This document shows, piece after piece, positions 46,428-57,010 of a DNA stretch of 64,000 nt (position 1 is the first letter of the stretch; each line of letters opens with the position of its first letter). Location of the stretch: NCBI RefSeq assembly GCF_902859825.1, contig NZ_CADIKB010000012.1, positions 110,020 to 174,019 of the forward strand, read 5' to 3'. The stretch is from Paraburkholderia phenoliruptrix (GTDB lineage Bacteria; Pseudomonadota; Gammaproteobacteria; Burkholderiales; Burkholderiaceae). The notes under the pieces were generated by a model. It was not told where the DNA came from and searched no databases. It saw only the letters and a program-made list of their open reading frames with translations. A program made the position numbers and the translations under genes.

Positions 46428-48191
46428 TCAAGGTATCACGCGGGACACGCCGATGCCGCGCGGATCGGAAGCCGGCTCGGGCGTGGTGCCGTCGATGCGG
46501 ATCATCTGCACGTCGCCGTTGAACGACTGCCCTTCCAGCGCGTAGCCCATCGCTTGCAACTGCGCGGCGAGTTCGCCGCCAATCGGACGATACGGCTCGA
46601 AGTAGATCGTCTTTTGCGGCAGCAACTGATGGTGAAAGCGCATCGCCGCGAGCGCGTCGGCGGGCGTCATGTTGAAGTCGTAAAGGTCGGTCATGACCTG
46701 GAAGATCGAGCTCAGAATGCGCGAGCCGCCCGGCGTGCCGATCACGAGCGACACTTTGTTGTCCTTCAGGACGATGGTCGGTGTCATCGACGAAAGCGGA
46801 CGGCGGCCCGGCAACACGCTGTTGAGATCGGTACCGCTCGCACCGCTCCCGCCCGGCGCGCTCACGGCGGCGGGCTTCGTGACGAAGTCGTCCATCGCGT
46901 CGTTGAGCAGAAAGCCCGCGCCGTCGACCACGACGCCCGAGCCGAATTCGCCGTCGAGCGTCATGGTGTTCGACACCGCGTTGCCCCATTTGTCCACCAC
47001 CGAGAAGTGCGTGGTCTGTGCCTTTTCCGGCGCCGCCTCGCCCAAGCCCGGCTTGACCGGCGCCGCGCCCGGCACTTCGTCGGCTTTGACTTCGTCGGCG
47101 CGTTGTGCGAGGTAGGCGTCGTCGAGCAGCTTGTCGACAGGCAATGTAGACGAGTCCGGGTCGCCCAGGTACTGCTGGCGGTCAGCGAACACGCGGTCTT
47201 CGATTTGCGCGACGAGATGAATGTACGGCGCCGAATTCAGCTCGAGCCCATCGAAAGCCTGCTTCAGATCGGCCTTCATTTTCAGCATCTGTATCAATCC
47301 CACGCCGCTCGAACCGGGCGGCGGCGCGCTCAGCACCTGGTAGCCGTTCCAGTTCGCCGACAACGGCTGGCGCCAGATGGCCTTGTACTGCAGCAGATCG
47401 GCCTTCGTCACGAGACCATGGCCGTACATCTGCTGTGCGATCAGATCCGCGGTGCGCCCCTCGTAGAACTCACGGCCGCCGTCGCTCGCAATACGCGCGA
47501 GCGTTTGCGCGAGCTCGGGCTGGCGGTACATGGCCCCCGCCTTGAGGCTCGCGAAATATGCATCGAAATTGGTCTTGCCGGCAAACGTCTTCGCCGTGGC
47601 GTCGCGCCGCTGCTGTAGCCACGGGTCGACCTGAAAGCCCTCCGTGGCATAACGGATCGCGGGCGCAAGCACCTGTTTCCACTTCAGCTTGCCGAAACGC
47701 TGCTGCGCCTGCCACATGCCGTCGACGGTCCCCGGCACGGCCACCGCGCGATGGCCGACTGCGCTCATGCCCGGCACCACGTTGCCCTTGTCGTCGAGAT
47801 ACATGTCGCGGGTCGCCTGTTGCGGCGCGCGCTCGCGATAGTCGAGGAAATACGGTTTGCCGTCGACGAAGAGGGTCATGAATCCGCCGCCGCCCAGATT
47901 GCCTGCATCGGGACGGGTCACGGCGAGCGTGAAGGCGATGGCCACGGCCGCATCGACCGCGTTGCCGCCGGCAGCGAAGATCTGCTGGGCGGCGTCGGCG
48001 CTGTAGCGGTCCGGCGTCGCGACCGCGGATGCAGCGAATACGGCCTTGGGCGGCGCGGTCTTCGCAAGCGCCGGAGCAGGCGCGAGCACACCGACGGTAA
48101 AGGTCGCGCACAGCGCGGCGAGCGCGAGGCGTCGGGCGAAAGAAGTGAAGACATCGGGCGCGCGAGGCGCGTCGTGCGTCGGCATTGACAT
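46428..48191 (-). CDS. ggt: Gamma-glutamyltransferase (glutathione hydrolase), periplasmic
   Basis: A 587-residue Ntn-hydrolase that cleaves and transfers gamma-glutamyl groups of glutathione in the periplasm. A signal peptide of about 43 residues ends near PALA. Autoprocessing should occur before Thr393 in EKAQTTHFSVVD, which becomes the catalytic nucleophile of the small subunit. GNLGGGGFMTLF (residues 97-108) and PGGSRILSSIFQ are conserved. The start at 48191 has CGGAG 8 nt upstream; Met3 is an alternative. Length agrees with E. coli Ggt (580). Confidence 0.95.
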   Translation of the reverse strand: MSMPTHDAPRAPDVFTSFARRLALAALCATFTVGVLAPAPALAKTAPPKAVFAASAVATPDRYSADAAQQIFAAGGNAVDAAVAIAFTLAVTRPDAGNLGGGGFMTLFVDGKPYFLDYRERAPQQATRDMYLDDKGNVVPGMSAVGHRAVAVPGTVDGMWQAQQRFGKLKWKQVLAPAIRYATEGFQVDPWLQQRRDATAKTFAGKTNFDAYFASLKAGAMYRQPELAQTLARIASDGGREFYEGRTADLIAQQMYGHGLVTKADLLQYKAIWRQPLSANWNGYQVLSAPPPGSSGVGLIQMLKMKADLKQAFDGLELNSAPYIHLVAQIEDRVFADRQQYLGDPDSSTLPVDKLLDDAYLAQRADEVKADEVPGAAPVKPGLGEAAPEKAQTTHFSVVDKWGNAVSNTMTLDGEFGSGVVVDGAGFLLNDAMDDFVTKPAAVSAPGGSGASGTDLNSVLPGRRPLSSMTPTIVLKDNKVSLVIGTPGGSRILSSIFQVMTDLYDFNMTPADALAAMRFHHQLLPQKTIYFEPYRPIGGELAAQLQAMGYALEGQSFNGDVQMIRIDGTTPEPASDPRGIGVSRVIP

Positions 48192-48628
48192 CCGAAAAAC
48201 TCCGGCACTGAGGGAGACTGGCGGTAAAGCGAGGGCAAACCGAAGGCAAACTGAGGCGCCATATTAGCGTCCGCGCGAATGCGACGGCTCACAGAGGCGT
48301 CGTCGAGGGCGGGCAAGCTCCACGGGCCGCCCGCGAGAACGGGCGCGAAAAACGCAGCAACCACACCCGCCGCACGCCGCACGCCGCACGCCGCACGCAT
48401 CCTAAGTCGCCTGGCCGCGCCGGAACAAACCGATTTACCTCCTGTTACAGCACCCGTTCGCGCGCCGCCGCGTGGCCGCAGCGCGTCCACATCGGCCTCA
48501 AAACCCCCACCCGAGCCGCGCGAGCGTCGGTTGCACGCCGCACTCGTCTGTCGCATCGAGCCTCGTCAGGTAGAATTACCGGATAAGTGGGCGCACTGCG
48601 CGCCCCCGACAGACTTTCACCACCTCGC
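48192..48628. other. Divergent intergenic region, ggt / glnS, with 7-bp repeat
   Basis: This 437-bp gap holds four perfect copies of GCCGCAC (48369-48396). Nearer glnS, a TAGAAT (48571-48576) is a possible -10 for glnS, 53 nt above its ATG, without a clear -35. No gene is visible. Confidence 0.5.
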
Positions 48629-50338
<1,710 letters not shown>

Positions 50339-50384
50339 ACGGCTAAGGACTCAGCGCGCATTCGCGCGCGGGATGACCGAAGAG

Positions 50385-50422
50385 GGCGTGCATCGCGTTT
50401 ATCGGATGCACGCCTTTTTCTT
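50385..50422 (+). terminator. Rho-independent terminator of glnS
   Basis: Perfect 10-bp stem GGCGTGCATC (50385-50394) / GATGCACGCC (50405-50414) with a 10-nt loop, followed by TTTTTCTTT. Confidence 0.92.
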
Positions 50423-50464
50423 TGCGCGGGCTGGCTTCGCCGTTCGGGCGGGTCGTGAGCGTCG

Positions 50465-50926
50465 CTACAGAGACGAATGCAGCGACCGATGCAGCTCGGT
50501 GAGCGAAAGCGTTGTCTGAAAGAGCCGCGCGAGGCTGCGGCTCGCGTACTTTTCCACCTCATCGGGCGCAGTCCAGCGATACGCGTCCATCTCGGGGATC
50601 AGCGTGCCGTCCGAGCGGCGCGGAAACAGCGACGTGCACGTGCATGAACCCAGGTCGAGCTCATCGGCGGTGGCGCGCGCCGCGAACAGGTGCAGATCCT
50701 TGTCGCGCCGATAAACAAACAGCCCCAGGTCTTTTAGACGCTCGGGCGCGAGCGCGATTCCGGTCTCCTCGACCATCTCGCGCAAAGCGGTGACCGCCGG
50801 CGCCTCGCCTTCTTCGCCGTGGCCTTTCGGAATATCCCAGTGCGACGTGTCGGTCGCGTGCGCGAGCAGCACGCGTCCTTCGGGATCGAGCAGCACGATA
50901 CCGCACGAGACGACCCGTGGGCTCAT
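50465..50926 (-). CDS. Nudix hydrolase (Ap4A/NTP pyrophosphohydrolase-like)
   Basis: A 153-residue Nudix protein. The box is complete: Gly35, Glu41 and R49-E-M-V-E-E-T-G-I57, preceded by HWDIPKGHGEEGE. It lacks the zinc ribbon of the other Nudix protein in this window. The fold favours diadenosine polyphosphates or damaged nucleotides as substrates, but the sequence does not decide. The start at 50926 (MSPRVVSCG) places the first beta strand correctly; an earlier ATG adds a poly-Val stretch. It is convergent with glnS. Confidence 0.88.
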   Translation of the reverse strand: MSPRVVSCGIVLLDPEGRVLLAHATDTSHWDIPKGHGEEGEAPAVTALREMVEETGIALAPERLKDLGLFVYRRDKDLHLFAARATADELDLGSCTCTSLFPRRSDGTLIPEMDAYRWTAPDEVEKYASRSLARLFQTTLSLTELHRSLHSSL

Positions 50927-51035
50927 CACCGCACCGGCCGCAACAACCACGACGACCACATCGGCCGGATCCGGCGCGCGGCTCGCAGAGGCGCCCCGCG
51001 ACCGCCCACGCGCGTGTTCGCGACTGCGCGCATGC

Positions 51036-51425
51036 TCAACGCTTTTTCTGCAATTGCCATTTGCCGTCGCCCTCTTTGCAGAACTGCGGACGCAGCGTCA
51101 TGGACTGCCCTTTCGCATTCAGCACGACGCCCACGTCGCGGCAGGTGCGCTCGCCGTCCTTCGACGTGCTCGCGACGGTGATGGCGGCGTCGATCTTCAC
51201 ACTGTTGCGGGTGCCTTCGTTGACCCAGTTGGTGCTTTCCCCATCCTGCTTTTCATCGAGCGCGGTAAAGACAGCCTGCTTGATCGAGTCGACGTCGCGC
51301 TGCTTCATATAGCTGATCGGCGTGTCGCTGAGAAAGCCGAGGTTCGCCGCTTGCGCGCAAATGGCCGCGCCAAGCAGAAGCGCCGCGGCGGTGACTTGAC
51401 GGAAGGCACGGTGTCGCATCGACAT
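51036..51425 (-). CDS. Exported protein resembling the C-terminal domain of RT0821/Lpp0805-type surface antigens
   Basis: A 129-residue secreted protein. The signal peptide spans about residues 1-26 (ending AQA-ANL). The mature part FLSDTPISYMKQRDVDSIKQ followed by a strand-rich region with two cysteines (ERTCRDVGVVL; LRPQFCKEGDGKW) resembles the small domain found at the C-terminus of 17-kDa-type surface antigens. The resemblance is from pattern memory and the function is unknown. AGGAGA lies 8 nt above the ATG at 51425. Confidence 0.8.
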   Translation of the reverse strand: MSMRHRAFRQVTAAALLLGAAICAQAANLGFLSDTPISYMKQRDVDSIKQAVFTALDEKQDGESTNWVNEGTRNSVKIDAAITVASTSKDGERTCRDVGVVLNAKGQSMTLRPQFCKEGDGKWQLQKKR

Positions 51426-51648
51426 GAAGAGTTCTCCTCTGAAACGTTTCGGGCGATCACGCGCGCTAATTGCGGCTCGCGATCTGGACCCCAAAAGCAT
51501 AGCACGCCCCTTTGCGACAGCCGGGCGCGCGCGTGGACCTGCCCCACAGCGTCTGAGAATTTTTAGGATGACTCCCATATCCCCGCCCGGGGCGTCTTCC
51601 TATGATTGGCCGTATTGCGCGCTCGCGCTGAATGACTTCAAACGCCTC

Positions 51649-51891
51649 ATGATGGAATTGTCCGTTGCGCTGGAAATCTTCGCCGTCGCACTTGCGCTGC
51701 TGTGCGTCGCGCTGGTGCCCGTGGCGATTCGACGTGACCCCGGTCTCGCGCTCCCAATCGTTCGCATCGACGGATTTCGGCGCCCACGCTGGCCGAACGT
51801 CGTGACGCGCGTCGGCGTGGCGTGCCTGCTCGTCTCCTTTGTGCTGCTGCTGTCGGCCTGTTATTGCATGCTCGCGGCCCCGCGAGCGTGA
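51649..51891 (+). CDS. Small two-helix membrane protein, hypothetical
   Basis: An 80-residue open frame with two hydrophobic segments (about residues 7-27 and 53-75) linked by a basic loop (RIDGFRRPRWPNVVTRVG). It starts with two methionines; no clear ribosome-binding site precedes them, and an upstream in-frame ATG near 51568 would add a polar tail. I do not recognise a family. The alternating charge of the loop and clean membrane spans make it more protein-like than the surrounding shadow frames. Confidence 0.5.
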   Translation: MMELSVALEIFAVALALLCVALVPVAIRRDPGLALPIVRIDGFRRPRWPNVVTRVGVACLLVSFVLLLSACYCMLAAPRA

Positions 51892-51959
51892 GCCCGATCG
51901 CCGCGGCTGTGTCGATGCCGCCGCGCAGTCGCCCGTTCAGTGCGACGCTGCGCCCTCAC

Positions 51960-53393
51960 TCAGTGCCCAGCCTTGTAGCCGTCGGTGAGCGTGTTCAGAA
52001 ACGCCACCATGTCTTTGATCTCGGCCTCGTCGAGCGCGGGCTGGTCGCCGGGCTTGCGGTCGAACGGCGGCTCGGTGTTCAGATTCGCCCAATAGCGCTT
52101 CGGCAAATCGTCGAACTTCTGCACCTTGCCCTTCACGACCGGATAGAACTTCCCGGGATTCGTGTCGCGCTCGGCATAGAAGTGCAGCACCTCTTCGAGC
52201 GAGTGATAGATGCCGTTATGAAAGAAGCTCTTTTTCAACGCGACGTTGCGCAGCGTCGGCGTGCGGAAGATGCCGCAGAACTCCGCGCGTCCCTTGAGAT
52301 CGGTGCGCTCCGGACCGCACGCGCCCAAGTCGTAGAAACGGGGATCGCGATTCACGGCGAGCGCGCGGTTGCGCGGCACGCCGATCGCGATCAGGCCGAA
52401 GTCGCTGAACTGCGGCGGCGCGCCGTCCCGGCTGCGCTGGCTGATGTGGCAGCTCGCGCAATTGCCCTTCTTTTCGTCGTTGAAAAGTTGCAGACCGTGC
52501 AGCTCGGCCCGGCTGAGCTGCGCCTTGCCCGCCAGATAGGCGTCGTATTTGCTGCTGTACGGGTAGAACAGTCCCGGCGTCTGCTCGAAGGTTTCGAGCG
52601 CCTGCAGGACCGCCTTGAAGGTCGCGTCGTCGCTATCCAGAATATGTTCGCCAAATGCCGCGCGAAAATCGGCGGCATAGGGCGCCGCCTTGATTGCCGC
52701 CGTCACCTTCGCGGGCGAACTGCCCATCTCGAACGACGACAGCAGCGGAATGCGCGCCTGGTCGCCGCCACGATCCACGCGGCCGTCCCATGTGAGCCCG
52801 CCGGTGGGGCCCGCGTCGACGCTCTCGTCGCCTTCGTCGTCGGACTCGTGATAGTGCTCGGCGAACGCCGGCACCGCTTGCAGATACTTGAGCGTCGGCG
52901 CGGCGCGCATGCCCGTGCGATGCATGTCGTTGCCGCCCAGTTGCACCGACAACGCGTTGGCCGGCGCAAACCCGTGGTCCGGGCTGTGGCACGACGCGCA
53001 CGCGAGTTTGCCCGAACCGGACAGCGACGGGTCGAAGAACAATTGCTTGCCGAGCGCGGTCATCTTGCGCACCGATTCGTAGACTTGCGCGCGCGTTTGA
53101 CCGCCGTCCGGCGCCGCTTCGCGAGCGGCCACTTTCAGCGCCTGCGCGGCACTCGCCACCACAAGCGGATTCGCCGGCGCGTGCTGGGCGCTCGCGCCCA
53201 CGTCCGCGGCAACAGCCGGTGCGCCCGAATCGCAACCGGCGAGCCCGGCGCTCGCCGCCACCGCCGCCAAGCCGAAGCGGCACAAAAACCCGAACGCAAA
53301 TCCGGCGGACGCCGGTTCGGCGCGCCCGCCTTGCGCGGCCCCCGCTTGCGCACGCCCTGCTGTTTTTCGGATCCCCGTCAGACCGAGTCGCAT
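51960..53393 (-). CDS. Di-heme cytochrome c peroxidase / MauG-family lipoprotein
   Basis: A 477-residue protein. Two c-type heme sites are present: Cys132-Ala-Ser-Cys135-His136 and Cys312-Ala-Ser-Cys315-His316, the spacing of the bacterial di-heme peroxidase superfamily. DPSLSGSGKLACASCHSPDHGF and FRTPTLRNVALKKSFFHNG are conserved in the family. An N-terminal hydrophobic stretch ends in a lipobox (LAGC, Cys54), suggesting a lipoprotein. Role: peroxide reduction or oxidative protein modification in the periplasm; which one cannot be told. The start at 53393 (MRLGLTG) is used; an earlier ATG at 53462 gives a non-signal-like tail. Divergent from the phosphatase gene. Confidence 0.9.
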   Translation of the reverse strand: MRLGLTGIRKTAGRAQAGAAQGGRAEPASAGFAFGFLCRFGLAAVAASAGLAGCDSGAPAVAADVGASAQHAPANPLVVASAAQALKVAAREAAPDGGQTRAQVYESVRKMTALGKQLFFDPSLSGSGKLACASCHSPDHGFAPANALSVQLGGNDMHRTGMRAAPTLKYLQAVPAFAEHYHESDDEGDESVDAGPTGGLTWDGRVDRGGDQARIPLLSSFEMGSSPAKVTAAIKAAPYAADFRAAFGEHILDSDDATFKAVLQALETFEQTPGLFYPYSSKYDAYLAGKAQLSRAELHGLQLFNDEKKGNCASCHISQRSRDGAPPQFSDFGLIAIGVPRNRALAVNRDPRFYDLGACGPERTDLKGRAEFCGIFRTPTLRNVALKKSFFHNGIYHSLEEVLHFYAERDTNPGKFYPVVKGKVQKFDDLPKRYWANLNTEPPFDRKPGDQPALDEAEIKDMVAFLNTLTDGYKAGH

Positions 53394-53603
53394 AGGAATG
53401 TGGTGAATGTGCGATATCGAAGCTCGCGAGCGTATTTCATCAGTATGTCGTCGACATGACATCCAGCCGACGGAAATCGCCGACCCAAAGCGATCCGTAA
53501 TGAATACATCGTTCTGTCAAATTGCGTCGCCACACTTTCGCACGCGGTCAACGAGCGATGCCCTGCACGCGGCCCGTCCCCAACGAGAGAGAGAACTCCC
53601 AAC

Positions 53604-55181
53604 ATGAACAAGAAACTGATCTGCGCGACGCCGCTGGCGATCGCCGCAGCGCTGAGCCTGTATGCATGCGGCGGCAACGAGGTCACGCAACCCGACATCA
53701 CGTCGATCAAGACCGTGGTGGTGATCTACGCGGAAAACCGCAGCTTCGACAACCTGTACGGCAACTTCCCGGGCGCGAACGGTTTGCAGAACGTCACGGC
53801 GGCATCCGCGAAGCAGCTGGACCGCGACGGCTCGACGCTCGCGACGCTGCCGCAGGTCTGGAACGGCCTCACGCAAACCGGCGTGACGCCAGTCGTCACG
53901 CAGGCGATGACGGCCAATCTGCCCAACAGCCCGTTCGCGATCGACGACCCCAACGGGTTCAACACGCCGATCACCGCGACGACGCGCGATCTGTATCACC
54001 GCTTCTATGAAAACCAGATGCAGATCGACGGCGGCAAGAACGACAAGTTCGCCGCGTGGGCGGATTCGGGCGGCCTCGTCATGGGCCATTACACGCTCAA
54101 TGCCGACAAGCTGCCGCTGTGGAAGATCGCGCAGCAATACACGCTCGCCGACAACTTCTTCATGGGCGCATTCGGCGGCTCGTTCCTGAATCACCAGTGG
54201 CTCGTGTGCGCGTGCACGCCTGTCTATCCGAATGCGGACAAGAGCCCGGCGGCCGGCTCCATTTCGGCCGTGCAAAGCGACGGCGTCACGCTCAAGCTCG
54301 CGTCGAACTCGCCGGCTTCGGCGCTGAACGGTCCGCCCAAGTTCGTGCTGTCCGGCAATCTCACGCCTGACTTCTTTGCGGTCAACACGATGCAGCCGCC
54401 GTATCAGCCGAGCGGCAACAAGCCGGCTTCGGGCGGCGACGCGAATCTCGCCGATCCGGGCGCGGCCACGACGTTGCCCGCGCAGACGCAGCAGCATATC
54501 GGCGATCTGCTGAACAACGCGAAGGTGTCGTGGGCCTGGTATGGCGGCGCGTGGGGCGCGGCGTTGTCGGCGGCACAAAGCGGTACGTCGAATGTGATTT
54601 ACGGCGCGAATCTGAGCACGCCGAACTTCCAGCCGCATCACCAGCCGTTCAACTACTTCGCCGATCTCGCGCCGGGCACCGCCAACCGCACGCAGCATCT
54701 GCTCGACGGCGGCCTGGGCGGTTCCGAGTTCATCAAGGCGATCGACAGCGGCACGCTGCCGCAAGTCACGTTCTACAAGCCGCAGGGCAACCTGAACGAG
54801 CATCCGGGTTATACGGATGTCGCGTCGGGCGATCAGCACATTGCCGATGTCATTTCGCATCTGCAGAAGAGCCCGCAGTGGAACAACATGCTGGTGGTCG
54901 TCACCTACGACGAAAACGGCGGCTTCTGGGACCACGTCGCGCCGCCGAAGGCCGACCGCTGGGGTCCGGGCACGCGCATTCCGGCTCTCATCATCTCGCC
55001 GTTCGCGAAGAAGGGTTTTGTCGATCACACGCAGTACGACACGACCTCGATTCTGCGCTTCATCACGCACCGCTTCTCGCTGCCGACGCTGCCGGGCATC
55101 GCGGCGCGCGACGCGGCGCTCGTCGCCAACGGCGGCAAGCCGATGGGCGATCTGACGGCGGCGCTCGACATCAAGCAGTGA
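53604..55181 (+). CDS. acpA: AcpA/phospholipase C-superfamily acid phosphatase, lipoprotein
   Basis: A 525-residue exported phosphoesterase. The signal sequence ends in a lipobox-like LYAC (Cys22). The metal-binding motif VVIYAENRSFDNLYGNFPG with the catalytic region is at the N-terminus of the mature protein, and the late metal ligands are in VVTYDENGGFWDHVAPP and RIPALIISPF. This is the phosphoesterase family containing Francisella AcpA and non-haemolytic phospholipases C. Expected to release phosphate from organic esters outside the inner membrane. GAGAGAGA lies upstream of the ATG. It ends near a strong terminator and diverges from the peroxidase gene. Confidence 0.88.
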   Translation: MNKKLICATPLAIAAALSLYACGGNEVTQPDITSIKTVVVIYAENRSFDNLYGNFPGANGLQNVTAASAKQLDRDGSTLATLPQVWNGLTQTGVTPVVTQAMTANLPNSPFAIDDPNGFNTPITATTRDLYHRFYENQMQIDGGKNDKFAAWADSGGLVMGHYTLNADKLPLWKIAQQYTLADNFFMGAFGGSFLNHQWLVCACTPVYPNADKSPAAGSISAVQSDGVTLKLASNSPASALNGPPKFVLSGNLTPDFFAVNTMQPPYQPSGNKPASGGDANLADPGAATTLPAQTQQHIGDLLNNAKVSWAWYGGAWGAALSAAQSGTSNVIYGANLSTPNFQPHHQPFNYFADLAPGTANRTQHLLDGGLGGSEFIKAIDSGTLPQVTFYKPQGNLNEHPGYTDVASGDQHIADVISHLQKSPQWNNMLVVVTYDENGGFWDHVAPPKADRWGPGTRIPALIISPFAKKGFVDHTQYDTTSILRFITHRFSLPTLPGIAARDAALVANGGKPMGDLTAALDIKQ

Positions 55182-55215
55182 ACGGGTGATGGCCAGGCAA
55201 CAACGGTAAGCAACA

Positions 55216-55267
55216 GCCGCCCGCGCGGGCGGCTTTCGACGGGCAGCTTCGGCTGCCCATTTTTATT
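55216..55267 (+). terminator. Terminator of the acpA-like gene
   Basis: A first GC palindrome GCCGCCCGCGCGGGCGGC (55216-55233) is followed by a second hairpin GGGCAGC-TTCG-GCTGCCC (55241-55258) and ATTTTTATT. The second hairpin has the stable TTCG loop and T-tract of a classic intrinsic terminator. Confidence 0.9.
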
Positions 55268-55270
55268 GGG

Positions 55271-55310
55271 CATAAAAAAATCCCATCACCGAATTGCGGT
55301 AGATGGGATT
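55271..55310 (-). terminator. Terminator of tRNA-Arg
   Basis: On the minus strand, stem AATCCCATC / GATGGGATT (55302-55310 and 55279-55287 in plus coordinates) with a 14-nt loop is followed by TTTTTT (complement of the A-run at 55274-55280). It lies 15 nt beyond the tRNA CCA end. Confidence 0.85.
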
Positions 55311-55324
55311 CTTCATGCAGACAA

Positions 55325-55401
55325 TGGCGCGGCGGGCGAGGATCGAACTCACAACCTCAGGTTTAGAAGACCTGTGCTCTATCCAATTGAGCTACCGCCG
55401 C
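55325..55401 (-). tRNA. tRNA-Arg (anticodon TCT)
   Basis: A 77-nt cloverleaf on the minus strand with encoded CCA (55325-55327). The acceptor stem is GCGGCGG (55395-55401) paired with CCGCCGC (55329-55335). The anticodon arm CAGGT-CTTCTAA-ACCTG carries TCT, and the T-arm contains GTTCGATCC. It reads AGA (and possibly AGG) arginine codons, rare in this high-GC genome. Confidence 0.96.
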
Positions 55402-55417
55402 ACAAGGCTGGGCCCGG

Positions 55418-55423
55418 ATTATA
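55418..55423 (-). promoter_or_regulatory. Predicted -10 element of tRNA-Arg
   Basis: TATAAT on the minus strand, 17 nt upstream of the tRNA 5' end. No good -35 is seen. Confidence 0.6.
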
Positions 55424-55479
55424 ACCGATCGCCCCGCACCCGCCAGCACGCCAGCAAGCGGCGGGCACGCCCAACATGA

Positions 55480-56310
55480 TCAGACCGGCTGCGGATGCAG
55501 CACAAACCAGCCGAGGAACGCGATGCCCGCGATCACGCAGTAAAGGCCGAACGACGCGAGACGTCCGCGGCCCTCGAAATAGCGCATCAGGAAGCGCACG
55601 CTGAGATATGCGGCGATGGCCGTCAGCACGCCGCCCAGCAGCGCGTCGGCAAGCTGGCCCGGTGCATGAAAGAGCTTCGGCAGTTCGAGCAGTCCGGCCG
55701 CGAAAATGATCGGCGTACCGAGCAGGAACGAAAACTCCGCGGCCTTTTCGGCGGTGAGGCCTGCTGCATTGCCGGCGATCATCGTAAGACCGCTGCGCGA
55801 GAAGCCCGGAATCAGCGCGCCGATCTGCGCGAGGCCGACAAAAAACGCCTGGCGGAAATTCATCTTCTCCGGCGCCTGATGCGCGCGCGAGCGTTGCAAG
55901 CGGTCGCCGAGCCACAACAGCACGCCGTTGACGATCAGCGCAATCGCGACAATGCGCAGGTCGTGGAAAATCAGTTCGAGCCGCTTTTCGAGCAGCAGCC
56001 CGACGAGCCCGGCCGGAATCGTGCCGATGATGAGCGCCCACATCATGTGTGCGTCGTCATTGCGGCGTCCGCCGAACGACGAGAAAAAGCCGCGCACGAG
56101 CGCGCACCAGCGCTCGCGGAAATACCACAGCAACGCGAATGCGGTGCCGAGGTGCAAGGCGACGAGAAAGGGCAGCAACTGCGGCGCGTGTTTATCGATA
56201 TGCATGCCGAACAATGCGGGCACCAGCAGCGTATGGCCGAGACTGCTCACCGGGAAGAGTTCGGTCACGCCTTGCAGCACGCTCAGGAAAATCAGAAACG
56301 ACAGGTTCAC
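55480..56310 (-). CDS. uppP: Undecaprenyl-diphosphatase (UppP/BacA)
   Basis: A 276-residue membrane enzyme with about eight membrane segments that recycles undecaprenyl pyrophosphate for peptidoglycan and O-antigen synthesis; overexpression gives bacitracin resistance in known cases. The two signature regions are [20 protein letters not shown] (Glu17) and [21 protein letters not shown]. The GTG at 56310 is used as start because it gives the family N-terminus and has AAGGA 8 nt upstream; a long in-frame extension to 56415 is not membrane-protein-like. Its upstream neighbour on this strand is a 28-codon frame. Confidence 0.94.
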   Translation of the reverse strand: MNLSFLIFLSVLQGVTELFPVSSLGHTLLVPALFGMHIDKHAPQLLPFLVALHLGTAFALLWYFRERWCALVRGFFSSFGGRRNDDAHMMWALIIGTIPAGLVGLLLEKRLELIFHDLRIVAIALIVNGVLLWLGDRLQRSRAHQAPEKMNFRQAFFVGLAQIGALIPGFSRSGLTMIAGNAAGLTAEKAAEFSFLLGTPIIFAAGLLELPKLFHAPGQLADALLGGVLTAIAAYLSVRFLMRYFEGRGRLASFGLYCVIAGIAFLGWFVLHPQPV

Positions 56311-57010
56311 GCGGCAGTCCTTGTAAGGAAAATGTCGGGGACAGCGCGCCGCACAAACGAGTTCCGGCGCGTCAAAAGGCGCACCGATTATGCCTGGCTG
56401 CCAGGTCAGCGCCAAGCGTTTGGGCCGTATTAGGGGAAATTTTGACGCGCTGCGTCACGATCCGACAGGATCTTGACGCGAAACGCCCATCAGAAAGAGC
56501 CGCCCGTCAGTCGCAGCCCTTGAATCATCCAATGGCGAGAGGCGAGATCAGCGCGCTCGGGAGGCCACCATGCTGACGAACTGCAAGCCATGCATCGCGT
56601 GAGCGTCGGGCGGCGCAGCGGCGAGCCGCGCGGATCAACGCTCGAGCTTGTAAAAGAAGTAGACGGTGCTGGCGGTGAACATGCCGAACAGCGCGACACC
56701 CATTGCCATTGCGAGATCCATGACGCCTCCTGAGCGATCTCGCCCGGCGGTAGATATCACCGGGCAGTGAGACGGATTATCGGCAAGAACGGCCAAGTCG
56801 CGACACTCGCAATTTCCCGAGAAGGGTTTCCCCGTAGCGCAAAGCAGAGCAAAATCGTCGTCTCGGCCGGCCCGGCTTGCCGGTGAGGCGGGCAGGAAAT
56901 CGTCTGAAAGAGGGAGGCAGCGCCGCTGCCGGGGCCCGCCTCTCCCGCCGCCGAAGCGCCGTCAGCCGGGCCTGCCCCGGGCTCAACCTTTTTTCATCAC
57001 GCCATCGACC
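56311..57010. other. Long gap around the 28-codon membrane peptide gene
   Basis: Apart from the small gene at 56635-56721, this 700-bp stretch shows no family-like frame. On the minus strand a hairpin CCCGG/CCGGG (about 56744-56766) lies upstream of the small gene, and a GATAAT at about 56773-56778 could be its -10. The plus-strand end carries the leader of the epimerase gene. Confidence 0.4.
56635..56721 (-). CDS. 28-residue single-span membrane peptide
   Basis: A 28-codon frame, too short for usual gene callers. ATG at 56721 is preceded by AGGAGG with a 4-nt spacer (GCGT C), a textbook Shine-Dalgarno. The peptide begins MDLAMAMG, continues through a hydrophobic span (VALFGMFTASTVYFFY) and ends with the charged KLER before TGA. 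The topology, one span with a short basic cytoplasmic or periplasmic tail, resembles known small membrane regulators, but I do not recognise it. It is upstream of and on the same strand as uppP, 325 nt away. Confidence 0.65.
   Translation of the reverse strand: MDLAMAMGVALFGMFTASTVYFFYKLER

Noticed and set aside
55325..55401. tRNA-Arg as an integration site for a mobile element
   Set aside because: No integrase, direct repeat of the tRNA 3' end or compositional island is seen next to it; flanking genes are ordinary.
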